A stretch of DNA of 34,178 nt, taken from NCBI GenBank assembly GCA_003216575.1, contig QCIR01000013.1, positions 1-34,178 on the forward strand, read 5' to 3'. This stretch comes from Prochlorococcus sp. AG-402-M23. Its GTDB lineage: Bacteria > Cyanobacteriota > Cyanobacteriia > PCC-6307 > Cyanobiaceae. Shown here piece after piece: positions 1-6,143 of the stretch. The notes beneath the pieces are model-generated. The model was given only the letters and a program-made list of their open reading frames with translations, did no database searches and was not told the DNA's origin. Made by a program: the position numbers and the translations under genes. Position 1 is the first letter of the stretch; the number at the start of each line of letters is the position of its first letter.

Positions 1-1
1 T

Positions 2-109
2 AGCAGTTTTTGGTATCCATCTATGAAATTATTTCGTCAGAAGAATATAGGTAACTGGGAATCAGTAATTGAGAAAGTATCAAATAAATTAAGCATAAAA
101 TACGATTAA
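2..109 (+). CDS. C-terminal end of a TPR/glycosyltransferase-like protein (partial)
   Basis: Reading from base 2, an open frame of 35 codons runs to a TAA at 107-109. It has no start inside the window, so the gene begins to the left. The peptide contains the string FWYPSMKLFRQ, followed by GNWESVIEKV. This W-Y-P-x-M-x-L-F-R-Q plus G-x-W-x-x-V pattern is, from memory, the usual C-terminus of bacterial TPR proteins with a glycosyltransferase-like tail used in surface or flagellar glycan work. The gene next door is also a sugar transferase, which fits. Function is inferred from about 35 residues only, so the exact family is uncertain. The frame and stop are clear. Confidence 0.6.
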   Translation, partial: SSFWYPSMKLFRQKNIGNWESVIEKVSNKLSIKYD

Positions 110-219
110 GTAAGAATTGTAAACCCTAGATTTTCTGACTTTTTTTGATCTATAAAAACCATTTATTAATATTTTAAATCTTAAGTTATAATCTATAATA
201 AAAATTATCTTTTTTAATA

Positions 220-993
220 ATGATTAAAAATCTATCTCAAATTTTAATTACAAAAGAACCTGAAGATATCCCACCTTTAATACAAGGAGCTATTAAAACA
301 GTTAGAAATGTTTTTAATGATTGTTCATACACATTATATGATAACGAGAAAATAGTTAACTTAATTAAAAATAATATAGGAGAGGAAGCATTAAAAGCTT
401 ATAAAAAAATAAATCCGTATGCTAACAAAGCCTCATTCGCAAGGTATTGCATAATATTTCTTAAAGGTGGGTGGTATGTAGATTTAAGTATTAAAATGTC
501 GTCTCAAATGATTGGACAGAAAATTCATATACCTGATGAAATTGACTTTCTAGGTTTCAAGGATTTTGGAGATGGTTTTATACCATCATCATTAAATTAC
601 TCCATACAAAACTCAATTTTTTACAGCAAACCAAACAATAAGATCCTACAAAAAGCTATTGAAATTGTAATAGAAAACTGTAAGAAAGAAAACTTTGGAG
701 TATCACCAATTTGCACAACTGGTCCTGGTGTTCTTGGTAGAGCGTATGCCTCAATTGGAGCAAAGGAAACGCATTCATTAGGCATGTTCATGCCATTAAC
801 ACCTTATCATCAAAACATGAATAGATCTTATATTTTACCTGATGGAACTATTTTTGCATTGCATAAAAATGCATGGATGCCAGGCATTCAGCCAGCTGAT
901 ATAAGTGCCTTTGGATTTAAAACATCAAATAATTACATCAAAATGTGGAAAGAAAGAGATGGTTACTATGATAAATCAATTATAATGGATTAA
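220..993 (+). CDS. Glycosyltransferase, DXD sugar-binding (Gly_transf_sug-like) family
   Basis: A 257-residue soluble protein with the layout of small capsular-type sugar transferases. An F-A-R-Y segment (residues 73-76) leads into GGWYVDLS (83-90), the place where the family carries its metal- and nucleotide-sugar-binding D-x-D. The C-terminal half has TGPGVLGRAY (about 167-176), typical of these enzymes. At the D-x-D site the sequence reads D88-L89-S90, so the second acidic residue is replaced by Ser. The ATG at 220 has no strong ribosome site, and the region before it is AT-rich. It probably adds a sugar to a cell-surface polymer; donor and acceptor cannot be told. The preceding gene is also glycan-like, suggesting a polysaccharide locus extending leftward. 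Confidence 0.75.
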   Translation: MIKNLSQILITKEPEDIPPLIQGAIKTVRNVFNDCSYTLYDNEKIVNLIKNNIGEEALKAYKKINPYANKASFARYCIIFLKGGWYVDLSIKMSSQMIGQKIHIPDEIDFLGFKDFGDGFIPSSLNYSIQNSIFYSKPNNKILQKAIEIVIENCKKENFGVSPICTTGPGVLGRAYASIGAKETHSLGMFMPLTPYHQNMNRSYILPDGTIFALHKNAWMPGIQPADISAFGFKTSNNYIKMWKERDGYYDKSIIMD

Positions 994-1423
994 TTATTGA
1001 TTAATTAACCTAAGTAGATTACTAGAAAATAAACGAACGAAGATTTATTATTAATATTTTATATTTTAAGTTGCTCCAATAAAAAGGAATTGATCAGTCT
1101 AAATCAACACAAATATATTACTTTTGTTATCTAGCAAAATAACTTATTTTCTTGCATTAAGAAAGGGAGCGACCTTGCTGAATCAGCTATCTTGAGTCCC
1201 TTTCTCTGCGAACATAACTAGTTTTGTTGAGGAATCGTTCTGCTTTTCCTTTTCTAATCAAATCAACAAAGGTTCAACATCGGTAAAAATTACAATTTCA
1301 TGCAAGTTATGACTCTTTTACTTCTTAAACATCTTTTATTACCTTCAAACTTAGTTTTAACTAAATTTTTTCAGCATATATACAAAAAACAATATTGCTT
1401 GAGAGGATTAGTGGTATAGGCAT
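994..1423. other. Intergenic, no gene seen; one long hairpin
   Basis: I find no convincing coding frame on either strand in this AT-rich stretch. The only clear structure is the hairpin at 1161-1204, listed separately. The minus-strand small RNA at 1424-1514 terminates at the right edge of this stretch. Confidence 0.6.
1161..1204. other. Unassigned two-tier hairpin (possible small RNA or terminator)
   Basis: GAAAGGGA (1161-1168) pairs with TCCCTTTC (1197-1204). Inside lies a second small stem, GCTG/CAGC (1177-1180 with 1184-1187). No T-run follows on either strand, so a simple terminator is unlikely. It lies in a gene-free stretch. I cannot assign it to a known RNA family. Confidence 0.4.
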
Positions 1424-1514
1424 AAAAAAACCGCCCAGTTCTCACAAGGCGGTTTTTTTGAGATCGGACGCAAGTGTTTCCTTGTTTCCACTGCGGAGGA
1501 CCTCTACTCCTCAC
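1424..1514 (-). ncRNA. yfr2: Yfr2-family small RNA, copy A
   Basis: Read on the minus strand, this roughly 91-base unit begins with GTGAGGAGT and then has two close copies of the heptamer GGAAACA, as CAGTGGAAACAAGGAAACAC. It ends in a GC hairpin (stem arms 1448-1452 and 1431-1435) followed by seven T. The paired GGAAACA motif, the size and the terminator match the cyanobacterial Yfr2 family as I remember it. The 5' GTGAGGAGT complements the ACUCCUCAC core of the partner small RNA Yfr1. The exact 5' end is uncertain by several bases; an AT-rich -10-like segment lies just upstream around 1515-1525. A second copy lies at 2685-2775. No protein is likely from this stretch. Confidence 0.85.
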
Positions 1515-1562
1515 ATAATCAACATATTTGAAGCTTTCAAGGGTCTCAAGGATTGGCAGACG

Positions 1563-1580
1563 AGTTTCTCAACTGTCACA
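1563..1580 (-). promoter_or_regulatory. Conserved element upstream of Yfr2 copy A
   Basis: An 18-base block whose minus-strand core is TGTGACAGTTGA. It recurs with one mismatch at 2823-2840. The distance from the TGTGACAGTTGA core to the start of each small RNA is nearly the same (54 and 53 bases), while the sequence between is unlike. A shared activator site is inferred; the binding protein is unknown. Confidence 0.55.
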
Positions 1581-2000
1581 TGTGCCAATCCATGAAGAAA
1601 ATGTACAAAAATGATCAGGATTGCGTCCTGATAGGAAGCCAAACAAATCAACGAAAGTTCTTAAATCATCCCTAGCAGTTGAACTGTTTGAGCATTATCC
1701 AAAAGGCATCTAGTAACTCATCGATGAAGACATAGAAGGTTTCAGATGCAGGCGGCAAAAAAATTAAAATTTCTCAAGATATAGCAATAGAAGACGTGAA
1801 AAATGGGGTTGATAATAGCGAATCGTATCTTTGGCACGCAAGCATATCATCCTTCCATCAAATCCAAACAGACAATTCACCTTGGTAATTAAATAATTTT
1901 TTCTTATGCATAGCATCACTACTTACAACCTAAACAAGCAAGAAAAGGCTCACGAAACCCAAGCATTTTCTTTATATTTAGTTTTTATTAAATATTTATT
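1581..2000. other. Intergenic between Yfr2 copy A and hli; no gene supported
   Basis: Only very short frames occur, for example 27 codons at 1592-1675. A small perfect hairpin ATCAGGA/TCCTGAT lies at 1614-1632 with a 5-base loop. The right end presumably holds the promoter and leader of the hli gene, but I see no clear -35/-10 pair. Confidence 0.5.
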
Positions 2001-2108
2001 ATGTCTCCTGAAGCGGAAAAATTTAACGGTTGGGCAGCAATGCTTGGCTTCGTTGCAGCCTTTGGTGCATACGCAACAACAGGTCAGATTATTCCTGGTA
2101 TTTTCTAA
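2001..2108 (+). CDS. hli: High-light-inducible protein (Hlip), short form
   Basis: A 35-residue protein starting MSPEAEKFNGWAAMLGF. The E-x-x-N-G-x-x-A-M-x-G-F signature of the chlorophyll a/b-binding-like single-helix proteins is intact apart from Trp in place of the usual Arg after Asn-Gly. The rest is one membrane helix, ending GQIIPGIF. Hlips sit in the thylakoid membrane, bind chlorophyll and carotenoid, and protect photosystem assembly under light or nutrient stress. Prochlorococcus carries many, several of them this short. There is no strong ribosome site before the ATG. A good intrinsic terminator follows at 2183-2213. The gene lies alone, between two Yfr2 RNAs encoded on the opposite strand. 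Confidence 0.92.
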   Translation: MSPEAEKFNGWAAMLGFVAAFGAYATTGQIIPGIF

Positions 2109-2182
2109 GCGGAGCTCAATCCATTTAAACCATATCAACTTTTTTTTTTAAATCTTTTAAGAAGATCAAACAAAAACAAAAG

Positions 2183-2213
2183 CTCCTAACGGTCTGGTTA
2201 AGAGTTTTTTTTT
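2183..2213 (+). terminator. Intrinsic terminator of hli
   Basis: CTCCTAAC (2183-2190), loop GGTCTG, GTTAAGAG (2197-2204) with one mismatch, then nine T (2205-2213). Confidence 0.85.
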
Positions 2214-2684
2214 GTAGTTTTTAGAAAGCAATAGGTATTGATTGATAACTCCTAGTACTAACAATTCCTGAATTGAATAGTGAATTCATCCATTTTCAAG
2301 AGAAAGCTTTTTACTTCAAGTTGTGTTGCCGAAAATGAAAAGGTTAGAAATTTATGCTAATCAATTTCTTCTGGTTGCTCGAAAAGATCAAAGCTATCAG
2401 GGAATTAAATGCCACTCTACTAAGTTCTAATTAAACGAGAAGATTTTCAAAGTAACAAGGTATGAGATACCTTCACAATAAAAAAAGTGAAAAGATCAAG
2501 TTCTACAAGTTAGCTGCAGTTCGAACTAATTAATCTAACACTGTCGCAAATTTATTCCTTTTGATTATAAGAGCTTTTATTTCCTTAAAAGCACTGCTGA
2601 ATTTGAATAGATAGCACTGCCAATCCAAAAATAATAGAAATAAATTTATTCCTGATCTTCAAAAAACTGATCTAAACAACAATC
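2214..2684. other. Intergenic; only hairpins and a doubtful 31-codon frame
   Basis: No supported gene. A frame of 31 codons (2335-2430) lacks a recognisable ribosome site and family. Two perfect short hairpins are visible: AAGGTAT/ATACCTT (2457-2473, loop GAG) and GCTTTTA/TAAAAGC (2573-2592). Neither is followed by a T-run. Confidence 0.5.
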
Positions 2685-2775
2685 AAAAAAACCACCTAGA
2701 ATCTAGGTGGTTTTTTAGAGGATCTACTAGCAAGTGTTACCTTGTTTCCACTGCTGGAGGACCCCAACTCCTCAC
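2685..2775 (-). ncRNA. yfr2: Yfr2-family small RNA, copy B
   Basis: This is laid out as in copy A. On the minus strand it begins GTGAGGAGT, then CAGTGGAAACAAGGTAACAC, and ends in a terminator hairpin whose arms (2691-2700 and 2702-2711) form a nearly uninterrupted palindrome before a T-run. One of the two heptamers is changed from GGAAACA to GGTAACA. A -10-like TATAAG lies immediately upstream on the minus strand (about 2774-2779), so the true 5' end may be a few bases inside the given limit. Same family and length as copy A; the flanks outside the RNA and the upstream element are not alike, so this is not a recent duplication. Confidence 0.83.
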
Positions 2776-2822
2776 TTATACAACTTAAAAGATTTATTTT
2801 GCGCAACAACGAATAGCATTAA

Positions 2823-2840
2823 AGTTTATCAACTGTCACA
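2823..2840 (-). promoter_or_regulatory. Conserved element upstream of Yfr2 copy B
   Basis: Same 18-base block as at 1563-1580 with one mismatch. The minus-strand core is again TGTGACAGTTGA, 53 bases before the start of the RNA. Confidence 0.55.
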
Positions 2841-2883
2841 GGCACAGTACACCAAGGAAACAATCACCTCTTAGAGGAAATGG

Positions 2884-3078
2884 ATGCTTTGTGAAATTCA
2901 AATTTCGCTTGAAAATTGCATAAGTATCCTTACCAAATCAAATATTTTAGATTCTTTTAACGATAATATTGAGTTAAAGATCGAAACAAACAATCCTAGA
3001 AAAGGTATTCAGTCCACAAGATCGCTCAGAAAAGACAAAAAGTTTTTTGTAACATCACAAACATCAAGAGCAAAATAA
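2884..3078 (+). CDS. Possible hypothetical protein (64 residues)
   Basis: An ATG frame of 64 codons with AGAGGA about 6 bases before the start. The product is hydrophilic, with many Ser, Asn and Lys, and shows no domain, signal or membrane segment that I recognise. Its last codons run over a promoter-like region (3049-3090) that serves the next gene, which argues against a conserved protein. It may be a chance frame. Confidence 0.22.
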   Translation: MLCEIQISLENCISILTKSNILDSFNDNIELKIETNNPRKGIQSTRSLRKDKKFFVTSQTSRAK

Positions 3079-3109
3079 TTTGTTTATAATTTTCTGTAGC
3101 AACAGCTAC
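3049..3109 (+). promoter_or_regulatory. NtcA-type promoter for the riboswitch-pirA unit
   Basis: A perfect -10 TATAAT lies at 3085-3090, giving a start near 3097. GTA-N8-AAC at 3049-3062, one base off the NtcA consensus GTA-N8-TAC, is centred near -41.5 with 22 bases to the -10, the spacing of NtcA-activated promoters. A second, perfect and palindromic site GTAGCAACAGCTAC covers the start at 3096-3109. The latter could instead form a small RNA hairpin at the 5' end. NtcA binding is inferred. Confidence 0.6.
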
Positions 3110-3111
3110 TA

Positions 3112-3176
3112 AAACGTTCAACTCATCCGAAGATGAGCCGCAGTCTGACTCAAGCCAAGGAACGGGGACTTGAGCA
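3112..3176 (+). promoter_or_regulatory. Glutamine riboswitch, downstream-peptide type
   Basis: P1 is CGTTC (3115-3119) with GAACG (3160-3164). P2 is a perfect hairpin, CTCATC/GATGAG with a CGAA loop (3122-3137). It is followed by CCGCAGT, the position of the conserved G-x-A-G-T bulge. CTCAAG (3149-3154), inside P1, can pair with CTTGAG (3169-3174), just 3' of P1, making the pseudoknot that distinguishes downstream-peptide RNAs from glnA RNAs. Such RNAs bind L-glutamine and in marine picocyanobacteria precede short genes, as here. The GGAG ribosome site lies at 3183-3186, only nine bases past the pseudoknot, so control of translation is possible. Confidence 0.85.
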
Positions 3177-3193
3177 TATTCCGGAGACGACAA

Positions 3194-3295
3194 ATGTCTT
3201 TAACTTACAGAGGTCTTAAGTACAACCAGCACAAAGCAGTTGTAGAAAAGCAGCATGTACAACTTATTTATCGTGGTAAGTCATACCAAAGCTGA
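3194..3295 (+). CDS. DUF4278 mini-protein, PirA-like (PII-interacting regulator)
   Basis: A 33-residue protein beginning MSLTYRGLKYNQHKAV and ending with a second Y-R-G (residues 26-28). The start S-L-T-Y-R-G-x-x-Y is the mark of the cyanobacterial DUF4278 family. A family member in Synechocystis, PirA, binds the nitrogen sensor PII and holds back arginine synthesis; this homology is from memory and the present protein is shorter. The ATG has a good ribosome site, GGAG, seven bases before it. Upstream lie an NtcA-like promoter and a glutamine riboswitch, so a nitrogen-status role is strongly suggested by context. An intrinsic terminator follows, making this a stand-alone unit. Whether it binds PII cannot be judged from sequence. 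Confidence 0.8.
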   Translation: MSLTYRGLKYNQHKAVVEKQHVQLIYRGKSYQS

Positions 3296-3317
3296 TAAAG
3301 ATTAATATAAATTTCCA

Positions 3318-3342
3318 AAGCCCTCTTTAAAGGGCTTTTTTT
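3318..3342 (+). terminator. Intrinsic terminator of the pirA-like gene
   Basis: GCCCT/AGGGC hairpin (about 3320-3334, loop CTTTA) followed by seven T. A-rich bases on the left allow it to work for the minus-strand gene at 3358 as well. Confidence 0.85.
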
Positions 3343-3357
3343 GTACAAAAAATGAAA

Positions 3358-4107
3358 TCACTTAATAAGTTTAGATCTTTTATTTAAATATATATTTATA
3401 ATTCCCAATGAAAATATTATTAAAAAAGAAATGATAAATAACAAAAGATAATTTCCAGATATCATACCTAATTCTCCGTTTAATATTTTCTGCAAGAAAT
3501 TCTTTAGGCCAATATCTTGAATTTTTCTTACGGCAAAACCACTTGCAACAAATGGTGAATCAGAGATTATTATACTAAAAATTAAAGCCGGCAGAAATCT
3601 TTTGAAAGTTATTTTCGTTAGTCCAATTGCATAGCAAACAAAATCAAAGAAACCTGACATTAATAGAGCCGTCATTAGAAAATAATTATTCTCTAAATAA
3701 ACTTTACTAATACTTTCAACCCTTTTCATTTGTTTTGCACCTAGTAGAGTCCTAATATAATTTCTACCTAACTTTCTAGCCAATAAAAATGATATTGAAC
3801 AAGATAAAAAATCAGCTAAAAATATAATAATTAAACCATTGCTAAAGCCAAACTGAAATCCAGCTGCTACTGAAAAAATAGTTCCAGGTAAAACTGGCAC
3901 TATAATGCTAACTGACCTTGCTAAAAACAATAGAAGTATTAAAGTCAGGTTGAAAAATCTATTTTTATTTAAATCCCTTACAACATTGTAAAAAAAATCA
4001 CTTATTAAATTTGGATCTAATACAAAAAAACTTATACATAATGAAAAAATTAATAGAGTTAATATTATATATTTGAATAATGGGTTACTAATTAACTTAT
4101 TAGTCAT
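3358..4107 (-). CDS. TVP38/TMEM64 (VTT domain, DedA-like) membrane protein
   Basis: A 249-residue integral membrane protein. There is a hydrophobic helix near residues 13-32, then a block at about 50-115. That block contains P-V-L-P-G-T and the G-F-Q-F-G turn, which mark the VTT (SNARE-associated, DedA-related) domain with its re-entrant loops. More helices follow at about 140-165 and 170-190, with a last one at 220-240. Relatives act in phospholipid scrambling or lipid-carrier transport across membranes; substrate here is unknown. The ATG start at 4107 is reasonable. The gene's end faces the terminator at 3318-3342, which may be shared. It stands apart from the small membrane gene upstream on the same strand by 77 bases. 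Confidence 0.82.
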   Translation of the reverse strand: MTNKLISNPLFKYIILTLLIFSLCISFFVLDPNLISDFFYNVVRDLNKNRFFNLTLILLLFLARSVSIIVPVLPGTIFSVAAGFQFGFSNGLIIIFLADFLSCSISFLLARKLGRNYIRTLLGAKQMKRVESISKVYLENNYFLMTALLMSGFFDFVCYAIGLTKITFKRFLPALIFSIIISDSPFVASGFAVRKIQDIGLKNFLQKILNGELGMISGNYLLLFIISFLIIFSLGIINIYLNKRSKLIK

Positions 4108-4184
4108 AAAATATTAATTTGTTAGAATCTCAAATATTATAAAATTATATAATGAAATTTTGTATAAAATCCTCCAAAGAACAA

Positions 4185-4508
4185 CTAATTCTGTTGATAT
4201 TTTAAGCTGCACATTGTATTAGCCTCTGACAAGGGCATTTCTCCTGAGTTCCATTTCTCATAAACACATGTATAAAAAGGTTCATTAAGGCTGCTTAAAT
4301 CATTTTTTTGATCTATTACTTCTCTTAAATATTTGGCTTTAGCCCTCAGATATTCTTTTTTATATGACCAGTACATAATCTCGGCAACACCTATAAAAGC
4401 CAAAGAGAATGTAAAAATAAGAATAAAATAATTAATCAATCTATCTCTAATAGGGTTTAATATTTTATGCCCAACATCCATTAAAAGTAACTGGTAGATA
4501 ATACTCAA
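4185..4508 (-). CDS. Small single-helix membrane protein, unknown function
   Basis: An open frame of 107 codons if started at the TTG at 4508, which has AGAGG a few bases upstream; an ATG at 4481 would give 98 residues. One clear membrane helix lies at about residues 26-47. It is followed by a charged, probably alpha-helical stretch and a C-terminal segment with two cysteines (81 and 100, long form) that could form a disulfide. I do not recognise the family. Orientation and spacing would allow cotranscription with the VTT-domain gene downstream. Base usage is like the neighbours, and the length and helix make it likely to be real. Confidence 0.6.
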   Translation of the reverse strand: MSIIYQLLLMDVGHKILNPIRDRLINYFILIFTFSLAFIGVAEIMYWSYKKEYLRAKAKYLREVIDQKNDLSSLNEPFYTCVYEKWNSGEMPLSEANTMCSLKYQQN

Positions 4509-4689
4509 AACCTCTTTCTTTCTTTTTTTATTTAAATATTATTACTAGCTTGAACAATTATCATTAGAAGCCTTATGGCCATTAAGAAACAAGCCCTGTT
4601 TCTGTTACGTAGTTCAGAAGTCAAAACATGAGTCAAACTACCTAAAGAAGGAATCTTCATAGGAGCTTAAGCTCAATAAATGATTTATT

Positions 4690-6099
4690 TTGTTAGAAAA
4701 AGAAAAATTGGAAAGTCCATTGAAACTAGAAAAATTCAAACTTAGGCAATTACAAGAGCTTGTCTTATCTGGCAAGACAAGACAAGAGAGCTGGCGAAGA
4801 AAACAGCTTGAGGCACTGTCAAATTTATTAGAAAATCATCAACAAGAAATATTAAATGCTTTGTATCAGGATTTAAGAAAACCTGCTACAGAAGCGTTCT
4901 TTGAGATTATTGCCATCAAACAAGAAATAAAATTGGTACAGAAAAATTTATCCAGCTGGATGAAGGCGAAAAAAATAAATGTTCCTTTCTCTCTTCGACC
5001 TGCTCAAGCATTTGTTCAGCCAGATCCGCTGGGATGCATTCTGATAATTGGTCCATGGAATTATCCTTTTTCTCTTACTCTTCAACCACTAGTGGGAGCT
5101 TTAGCCGCAGGAAATACTGCTGTTTTAAAACCCTCAGAGCATGCACCTAAGGTATCGAATTTAATAAAAAAACTCATAGAAAAATATTTTCCACCTGATA
5201 TCACGCAAGTTGTTGAAGGAGATGGAGATACTGCTGCTGATTTAATGAATAAACAATTTGATCACGTTTTTTTTACAGGTGGAGAAAGTATAGGAAAGAA
5301 AGTAATGGAGGCCGCCTCAAAAAACCTTACTCCAGTAACTTTAGAACTTGGAGGCAAAAGCCCAGCTATTGTTATCAATGGTGCAAATCTTGAAGTAACT
5401 GCTAAGAGAATAATTTGGGGGAAAAGTCTAAACGCCGGTCAGACATGTATTGCACCAGATCATTTACTCGTTGAGCATAAGCTTTTTGATTCTTTAATTT
5501 CGAATTTAAAAAATTCGATTAATGATTTTTACGGAAATTATCCCTTAGATTCAAAACATCTTGGAAGCATTATCAACCAAAACCAATTTAATAGACTTAA
5601 TAATTTACTAAAAGAAGCTAAAAAGAATGGCCAAATAATCTATGGAGGAAATAGCAATGAAACAGAAAGAAGGATTAGCCCTACTCTTATCAAAATAGAG
5701 AACCGAAATGATCCATTAATGAAGGAGGAACTTTTTGGTCCCTTGCTACCTATTTTGCCAATTAAAAATCTCGACGAAGCCATTTCAGAGTTCAAGTTTT
5801 TGCCTAAACCTCTTGCTCTATATCTTTTTGGAGGGAGTGACAACGAACAAGGAAAAATTCTTGCGATGACATCTTCTGGAGGAGTTTGCTTTAATGATGT
5901 CGTTTTACAAGCAGGGATACCTGAGCTGCCATTCGGAGGTGTCGGATCAAGTGGAATGGGCAAATACCATGGTAAAGCAGGTTTTGACAACTTTACTCAT
6001 TACAAATCAGTCCTAAAAAGACCTTTTTGGCTAGATCTAAATTTCAGATACCCTCCCTATAAATTGGATTTATCTTTACTTAATAAATTAATAGGTTAA
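4690..6099 (+). CDS. Aldehyde dehydrogenase, class 3 / fatty aldehyde type
   Basis: A 469-residue NAD(P)-dependent aldehyde dehydrogenase, full length for the short class-3 type. Visible landmarks are GPWNYP (121-126, with catalytic Asn124), KPSE (147-150), FTGG (195-198), ELGGKSP (219-225, general-base Glu219) and GQTC (catalytic Cys253). The C-terminal part shows PFGGVGSSGMGKYHG, also typical. In cyanobacteria this class (for example slr0091 of Synechocystis) oxidises long-chain fatty aldehydes and some apocarotenals to acids. The likely start is a TTG at 4690, since the nearby ATG is in another frame; no strong ribosome site is visible, so an error of a few codons is possible. A hairpin at 6106-6130 follows the stop. 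Confidence 0.93.
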   Translation: MLEKEKLESPLKLEKFKLRQLQELVLSGKTRQESWRRKQLEALSNLLENHQQEILNALYQDLRKPATEAFFEIIAIKQEIKLVQKNLSSWMKAKKINVPFSLRPAQAFVQPDPLGCILIIGPWNYPFSLTLQPLVGALAAGNTAVLKPSEHAPKVSNLIKKLIEKYFPPDITQVVEGDGDTAADLMNKQFDHVFFTGGESIGKKVMEAASKNLTPVTLELGGKSPAIVINGANLEVTAKRIIWGKSLNAGQTCIAPDHLLVEHKLFDSLISNLKNSINDFYGNYPLDSKHLGSIINQNQFNRLNNLLKEAKKNGQIIYGGNSNETERRISPTLIKIENRNDPLMKEELFGPLLPILPIKNLDEAISEFKFLPKPLALYLFGGSDNEQGKILAMTSSGGVCFNDVVLQAGIPELPFGGVGSSGMGKYHGKAGFDNFTHYKSVLKRPFWLDLNFRYPPYKLDLSLLNKLIG

Positions 6100-6105
6100 T
6101 ATTAA

Positions 6106-6130
6106 TTATAATCTATGAGCTAGATTATAA
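6106..6130. repeat. Perfect 10-bp inverted repeat between the ALDH and LysM genes
   Basis: TTATAATCTA (6106-6115), loop TGAGC, TAGATTATAA (6121-6130). It ends 13 bases before the LysM gene start. No T-run follows, so a terminator is unlikely; an operator or a leader hairpin is possible. Confidence 0.5.
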
Positions 6131-6143
6131 AATTATACTAGAG

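Noticed and set aside
1395-1595. 66-codon plus-strand frame
   Set aside because: It runs through the terminator and body of Yfr2 copy A on the other strand; the RNA explains the sequence better.
1950-2138. 62-codon minus-strand frame
   Set aside because: It lies opposite the hli gene and is a shadow of its codons.
2335-2430. 31-codon frame MKRLEIYANQFLLVARK...
   Set aside because: No ribosome site and no family; short frames like this are common by chance here. Conservation in a relative would revive it.
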